A program made the position numbers and the translations under genes. A stretch of 6,642 bases of DNA from Syntrophomonadaceae bacterium (lineage in GTDB: Bacteria > Bacillota > Dethiobacteria > DTU022 > UBA8154): NCBI GenBank assembly GCA_007122565.1, contig SKTJ01000319.1, forward strand, positions 1 to 6,642. The letters are read 5' to 3'. The notes below the pieces were generated by a model that saw nothing but the letters and a program-made list of their open reading frames with translations, was not told the origin of the DNA and searched no databases. Below, piece after piece: positions 6,047-6,642 of the stretch. Within the stretch, counting starts at the first letter, position 1. Every line of letters starts with the position of its first letter.

Positions 6047-6075
6047 GGTGTCAAGGGAACCGTCCCCCTGTCACC
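6047..6075. repeat. REP-like imperfect palindrome overlapping a stop codon
   Basis: The element runs from GGTGTCAAGGG to CCCCCTGTCACC, a 29-base imperfect palindrome with most outer positions paired and a short CCG loop, and has GAACCGTCCCC at its core. A second copy of GTCAAGGG lies just outside (6038-6045), next to the copy at 6050-6057. Sequences of this GGGACGGTTC/TGTCACC type are, as I recall, dispersed in Clostridia and related genomes near REP-associated tyrosine transposases. No transposase is present in the window. It contains the TGA of the activase gene and could act in 3' end formation. Confidence 0.5.
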
Positions 6076-6642
6076 TTTTATTTTGGGCTAGCAAGGCGGC
6101 TCCCAGCGCCCCGGTGAACTGGCAGTCCTCCAGGACCACCACCGGGCAGCCCAGCTCTTCCACCAGGGCTCTTTCCACGCCTTTGTTCAGGGCAACGCCG
6201 CCAGTGAAAGCCACTTGTTCTTTCACGCCCAGCCGTCGAGCCATGGCGGCTACGCGCTTGCCTACGGACTGGTGCAGCCCGGCGATAATTCCTCCTTTGG
6301 GCATGCCCCGGGCCAGAAGGCCGATAATTTCCGACTCAGCAAATACGGTACACATGCTGTTTACCGTAACGCTTTCCCCCGGGACTTCCTGTTCTGCCAG
6401 TTCACTGACCTCCATGCCCAGGGTGTTGGCCATCACCTGTAAGAAACGCCCGGTTCCAGCGGCGCACTTGTCATTCATGGCAAAGTCCAGCACTTTTCCG
6501 TGTTTGTTAATGCGGATTATCTTGCTGTCCTGGCCGCCGATGTCTACAATAGTGCCGGCTTCGGGCAATAAGTAGGCCACTCCCCGGGCGTGGCAGCTTA
6601 TTTCCGTTACCTTTCGGTCCGCTTCATCATAAGACACCCGGC
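6071..6642 (-). CDS. Acyl-CoA dehydratase activase (BadF/BadG/HgdC family), 5' end missing
   Basis: The C-terminal ~190 residues of an ASKHA-fold ATPase are present; the N-terminus lies beyond the right edge. The frame begins R-V-S-Y-D-E-A-D, an interior stretch in this family, so the GTG at 6637 is not the start. Counting from that Val, motifs are VDIGGQDSKI (31-40, phosphate binding), NDKCAAGTGRF (55-65, C58), NSMCTVFAESE (93-103, C96), FTGGVALNKG (144-153) and ALGAALLA (177-184). C58 and C96 match the two cysteines that in the HgdC homodimer jointly hold one [4Fe-4S] cluster. Such proteins use ATP to drive a low-potential electron into a 2-hydroxyacyl-CoA dehydratase or related benzoyl-CoA-reductase-type partner. 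The partner gene is not in the window. Both the redox and ATP motifs seen here are intact. The stop TGA lies inside a palindromic repeat. Confidence 0.93.
   Translation of the reverse strand, partial: RVSYDEADRKVTEISCHARGVAYLLPEAGTIVDIGGQDSKIIRINKHGKVLDFAMNDKCAAGTGRFLQVMANTLGMEVSELAEQEVPGESVTVNSMCTVFAESEIIGLLARGMPKGGIIAGLHQSVGKRVAAMARRLGVKEQVAFTGGVALNKGVERALVEELGCPVVVLEDCQFTGALGAALLAQNKR

Noticed and set aside
6048..6575. A 175-codon plus-strand open frame opposite the activase
   Set aside because: The opposite strand encodes intact conserved activase motifs across the same span; the Ser/Pro/Arg-rich product is typical of antisense reading of GC-rich codons.
1..6642. CRISPR array, tRNA or rRNA genes
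   Set aside because: No regularly spaced repeats and no tRNA cloverleaf or conserved rRNA stretches were found on reading both strands.

Overview
The window looks like a piece of a Gram-positive anaerobe, most likely a member of the Clostridia (Peptococcaceae or Desulfotomaculum-like). The grounds are AGGAGG-type ribosome binding sites before most genes, moderate GC, an acyl-CoA dehydratase activase typical of anaerobic metabolism, and a soluble P-type-ATPase-like HAD protein of the sort found in Clostridia and archaea. This placement is inferred from gene content; no marker gene is present.

The left two thirds (1-4245, all on the minus strand) is one co-oriented run. In transcription order it holds an SLC13-type anion permease (about 4245 to 2914), a CstB-like persulfide dioxygenase-rhodanese fusion (2782 to 1400), two YeeE/YedE half-transporter subunits (1403 to 873 and 873 to 457), and a HAD protein cut by the left edge (360 to <1). 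The three central genes overlap at stop and start (ATGA, then TGATG), so they are almost certainly one operon. They make a coherent sulfane-sulfur module: import of thiosulfate or a related sulfur species by the split YeeE pair, and persulfide oxidation and sulfur transfer by the fusion enzyme. The permease could move an oxyanion product or substrate.

The centre (4246-4561) is a gap between divergent genes. It carries the probable promoter of the permease, a coding-like open frame with no start codon, and the leader of a plus-strand bacterioferritin-like gene (4562-5089). A long inverted repeat lies just after that gene.

The right third holds a minus-strand PHP-domain phosphoesterase (about 5968 to 5291) and the C-terminal part of a BadF/HgdC-type activase (>6642 to 6071). 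A REP-like imperfect palindrome overlaps the activase stop codon. These genes show no obvious link to the sulfur operon.

The points most worth checking are the sulfur module itself, the odd permease start (a perfect Shine-Dalgarno with a start codon one base out of frame), the inactive first rhodanese domain, the Phe in the metal motif of the dioxygenase, and the two inverted-repeat elements.
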